64,000 nucleotides of DNA from NCBI GenBank assembly GCA_029945375.1, contig CM057062.1, positions 620,001-684,000 of the forward strand. The letters are read 5' to 3'. The DNA comes from Agaricus subrufescens (Eukaryota > Basidiomycota > Agaricomycetes > Agaricales > Agaricaceae). A model generated the notes under the pieces. It was not told the DNA's origin. It did no database searches and was given only the letters and a program-made list of their open reading frames with translations. The position numbers were made by a program, and so were the translations under genes. Below are positions 8,901 through 17,175 of the stretch, piece after piece; the first letter of the stretch is position 1; each line of letters begins with the position of its first letter.

Positions 8901-9410
8901 CGAGAAGAAGCCCGAAACGCTCTGGAAGACTACAACCAAACCATGTCTGAAAGAGGAAACCTGAAACGGCAGAAACCTTCCCTATCCAAAGGAGATCTCG
9001 TCTTCTTAGAAGCAAGTAACATACGATCAAACCGCCCTTCCGGAAAAATGGACAACAAAAGATACGGCCCCTTCGAGATTCTAGAACCAGTTGGAAACAC
9101 CTCGTTCCGCCTAAAATTACCTGAAACATGGGCAATCCACGACGTCTTCCATTCTTCACTCCTCACCAAATTCATTCCACCCGAATTCGAATGTCAGAAA
9201 ACTGCCCCACCGCCGCCACCGGACATTATTAACAACGAAGAAGAATACGAAGTTGAGGAAATCCGAGGACACCGAAAGAAAGGCCGAGGCATACAATACC
9301 TGGTACACTGGAAAGGATACGACAACTCCGAGGACACATGGCAATCCACGGCAGATCTTGAGAACGCCAAGGATATCCTGGACAAGTACCGAACCGACAA
9401 CAACCTATAA
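5793..9410 (+). CDS. Chromovirus Pol (protease, RT, RNase H, integrase, chromodomain)
   Basis: The open frame is 1,205 codons and begins just after an in-frame stop at 5790-5792, so it is probably reached from gag by -1 frameshifting. Domains in order: aspartic protease (MLDSGCTHTCID, about residues 91-102); RT with FVPKKDGSLRLCQDYRKLN and the active site YIDDFAIP near residue 423; RNase H (FRLETDASNVGIGAVLS, YDKELLAIV); zinc-binding integrase HHCC domain (HH near residue 792, CTECQRNK); integrase core starting SIDMIGPLP with the second aspartate in ISDQGPQFASKF; and a C-terminal chromodomain (YEVEEIRGHRKKGRG, YLVHWKGYDNSEDTWQ), expected to guide integration to modified chromatin. No disabling mutation was seen. 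Confidence 0.95.
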   Translation: MWQTRPHRQSMPKPQETNQDSRYYHRRRRNSRRNSTGFSQRFGVGTNSRTNVSSRMRNRYVCPQKRLGVQELILKPEITKPNGETFQAKTMLDSGCTHTCIDKRTVHKQKIPTHKLDHPIQATNADGTPSGKEPITKFVNLDLNIEGHQETIDAVVAELDSADIFIGHDWLTKHNPEIDWNRGTVTFSRCPPECSIRHTNFSLPEHLRRLQTKWEDFEEEKEPDPTNPLDLPDYMRPYTHLFNKKNFDKLPKRTQWDHEVNLLPDAPNEIDAKVYEMTPKEEIELNKFLDENLASNRIRPSKSPYAAPCFFVPKKDGSLRLCQDYRKLNEVTIKDKTPLPLISEVIGKLKHAKYFNKLDIIWGYNNVRIKEGDEWKGAILTNRGLFEPTVMFFGMCNSPATFSRWMTTIFREMIQDGSLVNYIDDFAIPADSLPELEERTLRFLKIADENNLCFKRTKCEFNATKISMLGTVIGDGQASMETEKVESVRNWKTPTCVKDVERFIGFANFYRRFIQDFSILAAPLNALKGGKTPKLWKWTTEEQNAFEAIKTAITNEPVLALPDNEGKFRLETDASNVGIGAVLSQEQEGKWHPVAFMSKALTDAEKNYEIYDKELLAIVKAIKNWRHYLLDAKHQFEIWTDHENLKYFREPQKLNARQARWYLLLQEYDYLLRHIPGKTNVKADILSRLFRHETEEDTPKIEMFKDRMIIRTLSELPTSLEITLLQNRNFSISTDSHILNAIRNSPKPEYRVTQEKNKRPELFWEEKGITYRNGKIYVPDEPKLRETILLDHHNPPDIGHPGTYRMLELLKRTFWWPTIKTDVKRFVKGCTECQRNKIIRQPGHIALNPLPIPELPWQEISIDMIGPLPKSEEHDAILVIVDRFSKMIHLIPTETSLTSKQLAEIYKKEVWRIHGIPKRIISDQGPQFASKFMKELCTALGIERNLSTAYHPQTDGQTERINQEVESYLRNFVNYKQNDWAKWLPTAEFQYNDKTHAATKQTPFFLTYGTHPWKGNLTVNSANPLASEFASELAKTREEARNALEDYNQTMSERGNLKRQKPSLSKGDLVFLEASNIRSNRPSGKMDNKRYGPFEILEPVGNTSFRLKLPETWAIHDVFHSSLLTKFIPPEFECQKTAPPPPPDIINNEEEYEVEEIRGHRKKGRGIQYLVHWKGYDNSEDTWQSTADLENAKDILDKYRTDNNL

Positions 9411-9414
9411 AAGG
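9406..9414 (+). promoter_or_regulatory. TATA box overlapping the pol stop codon, upstream of accessory ORF 3
   Basis: TATAAAAGG at 9406-9414 contains the pol stop TAA (9408-9410). It lies 65 nt upstream of the ATG of the next ORF at 9471, leaving room for a start near 9436. Promoter function is inferred from motif and spacing. Confidence 0.5.
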
Positions 9415-9470
9415 AATATCAGTTCTCTGCCAACGGTATAGCATTCGTCTATTGGTTCGAAGAAGACATC

Positions 9471-9887
9471 ATGAGCACTCAACAAAACACCGCCAACACC
9501 CCCACCGACCGCGAGGCCTACCACAGCCTCATCATCGATTCGTTCCGCAGTTCCGCCAAGCGTGAGCTGCTGGAAATCCTCGGGGCGGTAACCGATGTGG
9601 ATAATCGCTACGCGCACACCTACTTCCCCCTCGTCCTCGACCGACCCACCGGAGTGAACGCTCCAACCACAGAGGAGAGAGACCATATGACCAAGGTCAT
9701 GAGAACGGAGAGGATGCTGATTAAGAAAATCAGAGCTAAATTGGAAGCGATGGAGAACGATCTGGTAGATCTCACCAAGGAGATAAACCCGAATGCCCTC
9801 GGATGGGCCGCTAATGGAGGAACGTGGGAGAATGGATGGGTACCGCAAGATGTGGCACAACCCGATGAAGATAACCAGCAACAGTAA
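9471..9887 (+). CDS. Chromovirus accessory ORF 3, unknown function
   Basis: This 138-residue protein is not recognised. It starts MSTQQNTANTPTDREAYHSL. Residues about 65-105 (TTEERDHMTKVMRTERMLI and following) are highly charged with a spacing that suggests a helical coiled-coil. The C-terminus is acidic and glutamine-rich. No signal peptide, membrane segment or cysteine cluster is present, so it is not envelope-like although it occupies the place where env lies in retroviruses. It lies between pol and the 3' LTR, has the same C-ending, A-rich codon style as pol, and has its own TATA box 65 nt upstream. Being intact beside intact pol suggests it is used, but function is unknown. Confidence 0.7.
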   Translation: MSTQQNTANTPTDREAYHSLIIDSFRSSAKRELLEILGAVTDVDNRYAHTYFPLVLDRPTGVNAPTTEERDHMTKVMRTERMLIKKIRAKLEAMENDLVDLTKEINPNALGWAANGGTWENGWVPQDVAQPDEDNQQQ

Positions 9888-9917
9888 TCAGTTGCCTAAT
9901 CGGGAGGAGGAAAGTAG

Positions 9918-9925
9918 TATAAAAT
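9918..9925 (+). promoter_or_regulatory. TATA box upstream of accessory ORF 4
   Basis: TATAAAAT at 9918-9925 lies 89 nt before the ATG at 10007 and only 10 nt before the first in-frame ATG at 9935. If used, it makes 10007 the likely start codon. A purine run, GGGAGGAGGAAAG, precedes it. Confidence 0.5.
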
Positions 9926-10006
9926 CCAATCCGTTTGTCACCTTTTTCATCCAATCTGCCCAACATTTCTCTCTCAAAGTACATCCCTCTTCTCGAAGCT
10001 CTAGTT

Positions 10007-10945
10007 ATGAACTCCTCCGCCCAACCCTCTGTCTCCACTGCCCAATCCTCCGTTCCCCCTCACATCCACCCCCTCTTTGATCAACGCCCCCATGAAGACT
10101 ACCTCTCCTCCGTCTACAACATCAACGAACGCCGCACTCACCTCCTCCGACTCCTCCACGCCCTGGGATACACCCGCAACCTAGGAAAAACCCTGCACGA
10201 GACCGCCACCAACATACACACCACTTGCCTCACCGCCGTACAACCGATCCGTACCGTCATCGGACATGATGACGACTTCCACACCGAATTTGGAGCCGTC
10301 ATGAAGAACCTCGCCCACATCATCCCCATGAACATCGAATACCGATCCCACAAAATGTGCTGCGCCATCATCGACCACCTCCGCGCCCTTCCTGACGTAG
10401 GAAATGAAGAAACCCGAAACGCTGCCAAACGAATGATCGATACCTATCAGAAATTCGCCCCCACCAGACCCGCTTCCCCAGAACCCGAACAGGAACCCGA
10501 AGAACCTCTCCCAGTTCCCAACTACACCACCGTCATGCGCGATCGGATGGATGAAGATTCCGATAAGGAAAATATTCCCCCCGCACCGACCAAGCAAGTC
10601 AAAGTTTGCAACATCGCCGACCCCGACATTCTCGATGAAATGATCAAATTGAAAACCTACCTCCGACACATTCCCCCATTCGCCAACCCTACCGAATTTG
10701 CCATTCCCTTCAACTACACCTTTGCTCACGGTGGAGAAATCGAATATCGCCCCGCATACTGGACCGTCATACTCTCCGCATTGTTGAAAAACTACGGTAC
10801 TGAAGACCGATATAAAGGAGAACAAGTCCGCTACGTCAAATCCGGCAACGACAATGCCCCCCACTTTATCGGTTGGAGCGAAAAGACCAACAAGTGGATA
10901 ATCGCCGATAAGAAGGCCAAATTACTCCTCGCGCTCACCGATTGA
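10007..10945 (+). CDS. Chromovirus accessory ORF 4, unknown function
   Basis: From the ATG at 10007 the protein has 312 residues; an upstream in-frame ATG at 9935 would add 24. The later start is preferred because a TATA box lies at 9918. I do not recognise the family. The first 150 residues look helical (YNINERRTHLLRLLHALGYT). A proline- and glutamate-rich linker follows (PEPEQEPEEPLPVPN) with the KEN-box-like SDKENIPP. The rest is a globular C-terminal part (KLKTYLRHIPPF, GGEIEYRPAYWTVILSALL, HFIGWSEKTNKWII). There are no membrane segments or zinc motifs. It ends 35 nt before the 3' LTR and is unbroken. Confidence 0.7.
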   Translation: MNSSAQPSVSTAQSSVPPHIHPLFDQRPHEDYLSSVYNINERRTHLLRLLHALGYTRNLGKTLHETATNIHTTCLTAVQPIRTVIGHDDDFHTEFGAVMKNLAHIIPMNIEYRSHKMCCAIIDHLRALPDVGNEETRNAAKRMIDTYQKFAPTRPASPEPEQEPEEPLPVPNYTTVMRDRMDEDSDKENIPPAPTKQVKVCNIADPDILDEMIKLKTYLRHIPPFANPTEFAIPFNYTFAHGGEIEYRPAYWTVILSALLKNYGTEDRYKGEQVRYVKSGNDNAPHFIGWSEKTNKWIIADKKAKLLLALTD

Positions 10946-10965
10946 TGCTTCTCGGTGCTCGAAGC

Positions 10966-10980
10966 CTGAACGGAGGGTGA
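10966..10980 (+). other. Probable polypurine tract of the chromovirus
   Basis: The 15 nt before the 3' LTR read CTGAACGGAGGGTGA, mostly purine. It is in the place where the plus-strand primer of LTR elements lies. It is short and interrupted, so the call rests mainly on position. Confidence 0.5.
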
Positions 10981-11293
10981 TGTTACGATCTATTTCTATT
11001 ATCGGTCCCCTGACCCAGGCCCATATGCTACCGCTCCACCACCATATGCCACCATTACTGTATCCATATATATGTTCTCATGTTTACTCAGCTATGTTCT
11101 CGCCGTTAGTCAGACACCTCGGGTATACTTACTCAGCCCGACTTCTCCTTCTATTATTAGGTAGTCGACTCTTCTATAAGTAGCGTAGTTATACTCTGTA
11201 TTCCTTACGCTTTACCAACTCGCTATATTCCCTTATCGCTCTCAAGTCTTTGCCTAAGTTGCAACCTGAGCTAATCGCTATAAGGTCGTAACA
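10981..11293 (+). repeat. 3' LTR of the chromovirus
   Basis: This 313-bp copy matches the 5' LTR except for A at 11066 in place of G at 4493. It ends TCGTAACA, followed by the right copy of the target duplication GAATT at 11294-11298. Confidence 0.95.
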
Positions 11294-11904
11294 GAATTGA
11301 ATTGAGAGTTGCCATGCAATAGTTGGGAACAATCGGACGTGATCGTCAGTTTGAAGTGATTTGGAGATGAAGAAACTCGCGCATAAGTTATCTTCTAGTC
11401 TCTTTGCGCAGAGATGTCCCAGATTTGTCCTTGGCCCACTGAAAACTAGAGCACGGAACGATGACTCTCCTCCAGTGATCAAAACTTCCAACTCCTCGAT
11501 CAGATGCCTATGCCGCGTGGCAGGTAAAGGTGGATCCAGGTTCTCTTGAGCAGCAGAATCATAGGCGGCATTGAATAGTGCCGCCTCGATTAACAGTCTC
11601 CGGGCTTCGTCATTGTCAGAACCCAGCCATGAACCACATGCTGAACAACATGATTCACCAATGTTTGGGCTGGCACCCCGATAATTAACCTCCACAAAGG
11701 AAGGGTTGTGAAAGACATTGTTGCTTGATCTCTCGAGGATTGGCATGGGGGACGACTTTAGGAAAATAAATCGAAAAGTCCACGAGATAGAGTGGGTTTG
11801 AGAAATTCTACGAAAGGGAGATTGGGTAAAAATCTGTTAGAAACCCAGATTTACGACAAGAATCAGCAAAAGGTCAATCTGTGATACGAAGGATGCTTAC
11901 GAGC

Positions 11905-12110
11905 CGGGAGCACTAGTAAACGATGTAGGGGTGGGGAAAGGAAGGCGGGCAAATGAACCCAAGTATCCTGGAATGCACTGCGGGAGCACAATGCTATTAA
12001 GATTGCTGTTAATGCCCTGTCATAATTGCTGTTGAGATCTCTGTCTGTACTGTGGGGTATGTCGCAGTACATCATTTTCTATTTCTAGAAGATGCTCGCT
12101 TCAGACTACT
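11905..12110. repeat. Diverged dispersed repeat, copy A (copy B at about 14085-14275)
   Basis: The stretch reading GTATCCTGGAATGCACTGCG and CTATTAAGATTGCTGTTAAT here is matched at 14085-14275 by GTATGCTGGAATGAACGGGA and TTATTAGGTTTGCTATTAAT. Copy A lies just upstream of NACHT-like gene 1, so the repeat may be the old promoter region of that paralogous family. A short related piece is seen near 18345, upstream of NACHT-like gene 2. No gene is seen between 11747 and 12589 otherwise. Confidence 0.55.
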
Positions 12111-12589
12111 GTACACAGTTGATGAGTAGCCACTATACCACTCACCGCACCAACTTAGTAACAAGTTCAAGTTATCGTGGATACCATAGAGCCAACCTTG
12201 GTGAGAGCTATTCATGGAGGCCAAAACTTAGAGCAATGCGCGTTACCCATCATTACGTATCAGAAAATCCAGATGGATGTTCGGGAGCAAAAGAAGAAAT
12301 ACCGTACAGAACAGGTAGCAGATAAGCAGCTTCTGGTAGCTTTACATAAGTTGAACCTCTGACATCTGACAGGACATCCAATGTGACTGAGGCACAGCCA
12401 TCTCAGCGTATTCTTAACTGTGTTGTAGTTGATCCATGGCTGCATCAGACTCCTTCGAGTTGCAAGCGGCCATTTTGTTTGTCCCTTCAAGTGGGCATCC
12501 CTACTCGTTGATTGTGTGCCAGATATCGCCTCTAAAGACACAGGTTGTAACCTTACTACGACTTCCATTTTCATTCCAGCAATCATACC

Positions 12590-13755
12590 ATGGCGTCCGG
12601 TTTTCCATCGGAATACCTATATGCTTCCAGAGAGCTATTCGATCGGATCGGTGGCACCACTTCCACATTTTTCTACGGTGAGTGGTTCATTACGTGGAAT
12701 AGTGAGACATATTTTGATTGCGATTTGATCGCAGGAATTAACGTCTGTCTCCTCATACAGCTGGTCACCACGTCTCGAGAGACAAAACAACGCTGGATGA
12801 ATGTTGCAACTGGCTCAACTTTCATTTTAATATCGTTATTCCAGTCGTTGGTATCCTACGTCACTGTCATGTCATCCGGTTGCTCGAACTTTGAAACTCC
12901 TGATGGCCCAGCTATATGGTTTGGGAATCGCCATTCGAGGATCATACAACTTGTGATCGTCTCCGTTGCTCTGCTGAATTCTTGGATTTTAAACTCTTGT
13001 ATGGTGTGTAACTATGTTCAAATCTCGCGACACTTTCTGACACCAGTTGCCTTTGTGAAATGAGTATAGCTCTATCAATGCTTTCTCGTCTATTCAATTC
13101 GAAAAATAGGATTATGGATTGTTGGGTTTGCTCTTTTCTTTCTACTTTCTTCCATAGGTGAGCAAATCCACATCTATTGTTCCTTTCATAAAGTGATTAA
13201 TGTGACATCAAACACGTACAGGATCCGGTGCTTATCTTATAGTAACATCCTGGGAAATGCGAATTCAAGTGCTACCTCACTTCCCTCTTTGTCTCATGAC
13301 AAAATTGGTAGTCACATCGCTCATAGCTTTCAAGCTCTTTCAACAACGGCGGGCGATGCAGCACATCGAAATTGAAAACAAAAATGAACTGATCAGGCCC
13401 TATACGTCATTAGTCCGCGCCCTCATCGGAAGCTATGCCATATATTCTATTTTCTCAACACTTTTCTTGGGGTTAAATCTAGTAAATGTTGGTGCATGGA
13501 GAATATTTATGCCGAACACAGTCCAGGCGGGGGTATTGTGTTAACCTTCTCTTTCATGAGTAATATTTGCTTATTGTATGTTTTTGTAGCTCACGTCTCA
13601 TCTACTTGTACGCTTGCAAGTGGTGCAAAATCGTCATGAAAATCATCACGATAGACCATATGATACAGAGGCAATACGCTTCTCTACAACAAAATCGACC
13701 AGTAGCCAGGAAGGGGGTCAGGAACGCCATTTTTCATCGAGCTGAGCATCCTCCT
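12590..13755 (+). CDS. Multi-pass (probably seven-helix) membrane protein, unknown function
   Basis: Exon 1 runs 12590-12677 (MASGFPSEYLYASREL to FFYG) and exon 2 starts at 12735 (INVCLLIQLV). Further exons with GT-AG borders near 13003, 13110, 13158 and 13220 carry the segments ATGSTFILISLFQSLVSYV, IIQLVIVSVALLNSWI, WIVGFALFFLSSI, TKLVVTSLIAFKLF and YAIYSIFSTLFLGL. The frame ends at the TGA at 13753-13755. The hydrophobic pattern, with a basic segment before a late helix (FKLFQQRRAMQ), resembles the large agaricomycete family of uncharacterised seven-helix membrane proteins. Ligand and role are unknown. Exact inner splice sites are approximate, and the first exon may not be the true start. 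Confidence 0.6.
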
Positions 13756-13879
13756 TTGTTGTACATGTTACGAGATCGACCTGTCGTATTAACATATATT
13801 TTTCGTCATTCAATATCTAATGTCAGGCCTGACTTTAAGTCAACAAAAGCCGAGATCATTTTACACCTTGATTACGCCT

Positions 13880-14558
13880 CAATGACAAACTGTCGAAGAA
13901 TAAATGGACGTAATTATCCCGCGGTGTACTCAACTCTGTACGGAAACTTTGTGGAGAATCCATTAAAAGACCGGAGTTTCAATCGATATCAAGACCGGTC
14001 CGCAGCCCGAGAGGTAGTCACTTGTAAGCAAAGTTGCTGGGAAACTTTTGAGAAAAAGAGATTCAATAAACTGCAAGGAAAACCTGAGCATGTAGGGTGG
14101 CGCACAGACAAGGCTGGCAAACGAATCTGAGTATGCTGGAATGAACGGGAACATAGTGTTATTAGGTTTGCTATTAATGCGCTGTCAAACTGCTGTTGAA
14201 ATGGCTGTACCATCACTGGGTTTGCCATAATATCATCGTCTGTTTTCAGAAAATGCGCACTGCAGGCTCTTTAATATTGATGTACCATTTGAAACTCCAG
14301 AAAAGGCGGTTGATGATAATGACAAGTTCTCGAAGAATAAACGGACTGTATGATCCCGTGGTGTGGAGATAAACAATTCGGTCCGGAAATTTGATGAAGA
14401 ATTCACTAGGCGCTCAGAGTTGCGAACAATGCTAAAGCCTGTCTGCAGTTAGGGAGTTGGCCGTTTGTAAGCGAAGTTGCGGAGAAACGTTTGAGAGATG
14501 AAGAGGAATAGATTCAATAAGCTGCAAAGAGAACCCGAACGTGCAGGGTGGTGTATAG
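13880..14558. repeat. Diverged tandem duplication (13880-14110 and 14313-14558)
   Basis: The unit containing TCGAAGAATAAATGGACGTA, GATTCAATAAACTGCAAGGA and GTAGGGTGGCGCACAGAC recurs about 440 nt later as TCGAAGAATAAACGGACTGT, GATTCAATAAGCTGCAAAGA and GCAGGGTGGTGTATAGAC. Neither copy carries a convincing gene. The stretch 13756-14718 otherwise holds only copy B of the dispersed repeat and the original 3' end of NACHT-like gene 2. Confidence 0.6.
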
Positions 14559-14704
14559 ACAAATGGTTATTTATACAAAGATGTAGATTCATTCAACAAT
14601 CAAATGTGGTAATGTCACAAGTGACTAGTGAGTCGACACCTGACCCTGACCATCATGCCAGGGTTTGATGGGGTCATGAACTAAAAAAAAAAAGAAGGAA
14701 GCAC

Positions 14705-14718
14705 CCCCCCCTTCCCAA
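14705..14718. repeat. LINE target-site duplication, left copy
   Basis: CCCCCCCTTCCCAA at 14705-14718 is repeated at 17176-17189 directly after the poly(A) tail. A 14-bp duplication is typical of target-primed LINE insertion. The C-run makes the exact length uncertain by one base. Confidence 0.8.
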
Positions 14719-16704
14719 CACCCCCTCTCCGCCCAAACCGTTTGGAGATACCTCGGCATCTTCTTCGATCGGTCTCTTACCTTTAAAGACCACGTCAAAA
14801 GATACGCCACTAGATCCTTTTCGGCTGCCAAATGCCTACGCATCCTTGGTAACTCCGCTCGGGGTCTCCTCCCACACCACAAAAAACTCCTCTACACATC
14901 ATGCGTCATCCCCATCGCCACATACGGTCTCAGATGCTGGTATCGCCCCGGCACCAGAGGCTTCATATCTAACACTAAAATCTTCAATAGCATGCATCGC
15001 GCCGCATCCCTGTGGATTACAGGATCTTTCCGCACTACCCCTACGGGCGGCGCCATGGCCATGGCAGGCCTTGTCCCTATGCACATCACGCTCAAAAAAC
15101 TCCATGACAAATCTGTCGCCCGCATGGCCACCCTACACCGCGGTCACCCCATCCTCGCGCTCACGTACCGCCATATGGCTCAAGGTACCAAGCTACACCC
15201 GGATAGCCTTGAGATGATGTCCCGAACGAGAAGGAAGAACGCTAAGTCCCCTTTAGACGTCACCAACCTCAACCTTATCGCTGAAACTTTCCATCCCACC
15301 CATCCTAAAGCCACACCGGGATCAAGATTCATGGACGTCCATCATGACAAACTCACCCTCACCCTCCCTCCCCCCTCCCTTTCTGCTCCCAAAGAGGTCA
15401 TCGACGCTCATCACGACCTACTGAATAAAATCATCGCATCCCCTGAGGACCATTCCATATGCGCCGTCATGAGCGGCAAAAAGCAAAAAGAAGAGTCAGG
15501 CGACCCATCCCTCCCTCTACATTTTCACACCGCCTACTCCATCACACATAAGGGATCCCTTATATACTCCAAGACCCTCCCCGCCGGGCGCCGCACGTCC
15601 ATCGCAAACGCTCATACATGGGCGGCCATCATGGCCATCACGAAAATCACTGAACATCTACGCCTACATCCCAACCACAAAGTTCAACACGTCCAACTCC
15701 TATCCCCAAGCGTCCCGGTCCTTAGAGGACACATTTTCAACAGCGCGTCTCACAAAGGCCGCTCAATCAACATCGCTCTTGCCGGAGCTCTTAGCGACTT
15801 AGTCGACGTAGCACCACACATCCACATCTCCATCACCGGCTTTAGGGCCGCCAGCATGCCCAAATGCCCTCATAAATCCTTTGATCATAAGTGCGCCTCG
15901 TGCATTACTAAGCGCACCGCCACAATAGCCAGGCATGCCAAATACGACCACAAAACCGCTTTCCCCCCTTCCCAAACTCTACAAAAACGACATCTTTCCA
16001 TTGAAAATGAAGCCCTCTCTCAATGGATCACAGACTTTCACAACCCTAAATCCGGATTCTTCAAGGGACGTAAATTCCTCCCCATGACGAATGGCGAATC
16101 CGACGATCACCTCGCCCCAACCACTCACGGTAACGGCCCATGGATGGGCACCTACTTCTTCACCGCAGCCACCTCATCTACCCAGCTGTACGCTAGGTTT
16201 TGCCGTGCTGTCACTAATCACGCCCCTATCGGCAGTTACCGCGACAGATTCTTCGCCAACTCCGACCCTCCCCCATCCACTACGTGTCCAGGTCACCCTA
16301 ACGTCATCGAAACCAGACATCACATTCTCAATGAATGCCAATGGTACGCCAGACGCATCGATCACGATTACACTCGCATCGAGGATGTCATATTATTCCT
16401 CATCGACAACCCCAAGGCCTTTTCCTTCCAAGGCCCCTCATGCCCCAGGAAGGAAGAGGACGAGTGGAACGTCCATGTGGAACACATGCACAGACTCAAA
16501 AACTACCGGCGTAGTCTCATCGGTCTAGACCCTATCCCCCACTCTAACCCCATCTTCATACGCGAAAAGCTGGGCCCCACCTTCACTCAGCTATTCATCC
16601 CCATCACCTTCGTACGATCAGACGACCGCGTCGACATCATACCAGTCCCCGCGGCGGATTACCACAACCATCAAGAAGCCAGGGGCGGCAACCCCATAGC
16701 TTAG
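14719..16704 (+). pseudogene. LINE ORF2 C-terminal remnant (RT thumb, RNase H-like region, zinc knuckle)
   Basis: The frame is open from the truncation point (reading HPLSAQTVWRYLGIFFDRSL) to a stop at 16702-16704; the first internal ATG is 14992. The start corresponds to the region just after the RT palm. ARGLLPHHKKLLYTSCVIPI and HRAASLWITGSFRTTPT are typical of the connection domain of fungal Tad-like LINEs. A stretch at about 15500-15830 resembles a degenerate RNase H (NAHTWAAIMAITKITEHL). The C-terminal C-H-H-C cluster (CPGHPNVIETRHHILNEC) is the usual LINE tail. With the catalytic part absent this is a dead-on-arrival copy, although no stop codon has yet arisen. Confidence 0.85.
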
Positions 16705-17175
16705 GCTTTACTAAGCTGCGAATAGGGCGGTCGAGGAAGGACCCTATTGGCTTAGTGGTCTTCGGATCGTGCCAACCTTATCCAGGTTCTGTAATGGTAA
16801 TTGGTTCCTAACCTCCCTGGATCCCCCTGAGCAAGCTCAGATCTCGCTCTGGTTCCTGGTTTGTTTTCTCGGTTCCACTTTCACTTTCTCTTTTCGGCTA
16901 TTCATGCGTCTCATGATACGGTCATGTAATTATATGCTAAGTCTCTGTTTCAGTCTCTCTCCCACTCAGTTCACTGTCTCTGCTTCTCGTATGTCGCTTG
17001 GGGCTCCTGTCCGTGTTACATAGTTTCGTGTGCTTTCGGGTTTTGTTTTCATTTATTCTTCTCACTTTGTTGCTTGGCGATTTGTTTTTTACCACATTTT
17101 TCCTGACCTCCAGTCAGGAGCGCTACGCGATCGGGCAGCGCTTAATAAATTTTGATTTAAAAAAAAAAAAAAAAA
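14719..17175 (+). mobile_element. 5'-truncated LINE (Tad/I-like non-LTR retrotransposon)
   Basis: The insert is about 2,457 bp. It begins abruptly inside an RT frame, has a 3' untranslated region (16705-17160), ends in 15 A residues (17161-17175) and is flanked by a 14-bp duplication. The truncation removes ORF1, the endonuclease and the RT active site, so this copy cannot move by itself. It sits, in opposite orientation, at the 3' end of NACHT-like gene 2. Confidence 0.88.

Larger units (their letters stand above)
4408..11293 (+). mobile_element. Complete Ty3/Gypsy chromovirus (Tf1/sushi-like) with two accessory ORFs
   Basis: The element is 6,886 bp. Its 313-bp LTRs are 4408-4720 and 10981-11293; both begin TGTTACGA and end TCGTAACA, an 8-bp perfect inverted terminus. 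They differ at a single base (G at 4493, A at 11066). The 5-bp sequence GAATT flanks both sides (4403-4407 and 11294-11298). Inside are gag, pol with protease, RT, RNase H, integrase and a C-terminal chromodomain, then two further ORFs before the 3' LTR. All frames are open. LTR identity and open frames indicate a very recent, possibly still active insertion. It lies antisense inside NACHT-like gene 1. Confidence 0.95.
3908..11746 (-). pseudogene. NACHT-like gene 1, split by a chromovirus insertion
   Basis: The gene reads on the minus strand in two parts: 11746 to 11294 (N-terminal, starting MPILERSSNN) and 4407 to 3908 (C-terminal). Joining the parts with one copy of the 5-bp target duplication gives a continuous match to the related proteins at 17089-18078 and 43017-43943: the first part ends in AWQLSIQF and the second resumes at PAYSNILEKELRRDPSIL. 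The Walker B-like segment is VIVMDGLGEC. The Walker A site is degenerate (FSGPRTNLGHLCAKRL, no GxGKS), as in its paralogues. The product would be a roughly 300-residue protein with only the nucleotide-binding part of a NACHT ATPase and no repeats. In the present arrangement it cannot be made as one protein. Confidence 0.85.

Noticed and set aside
10181..10864. Long minus-strand frame opposite accessory ORF 4, rich in Gly, Val and Phe
   Set aside because: Composition is what the antisense of the C-ending sense codons gives. There are no domains, and the sense frame has a TATA box and sensible protein features.
9471..10945. Envelope gene in the chromovirus
   Set aside because: Position suits env, but neither ORF has a signal peptide, membrane segment or cysteine pattern of a surface protein.
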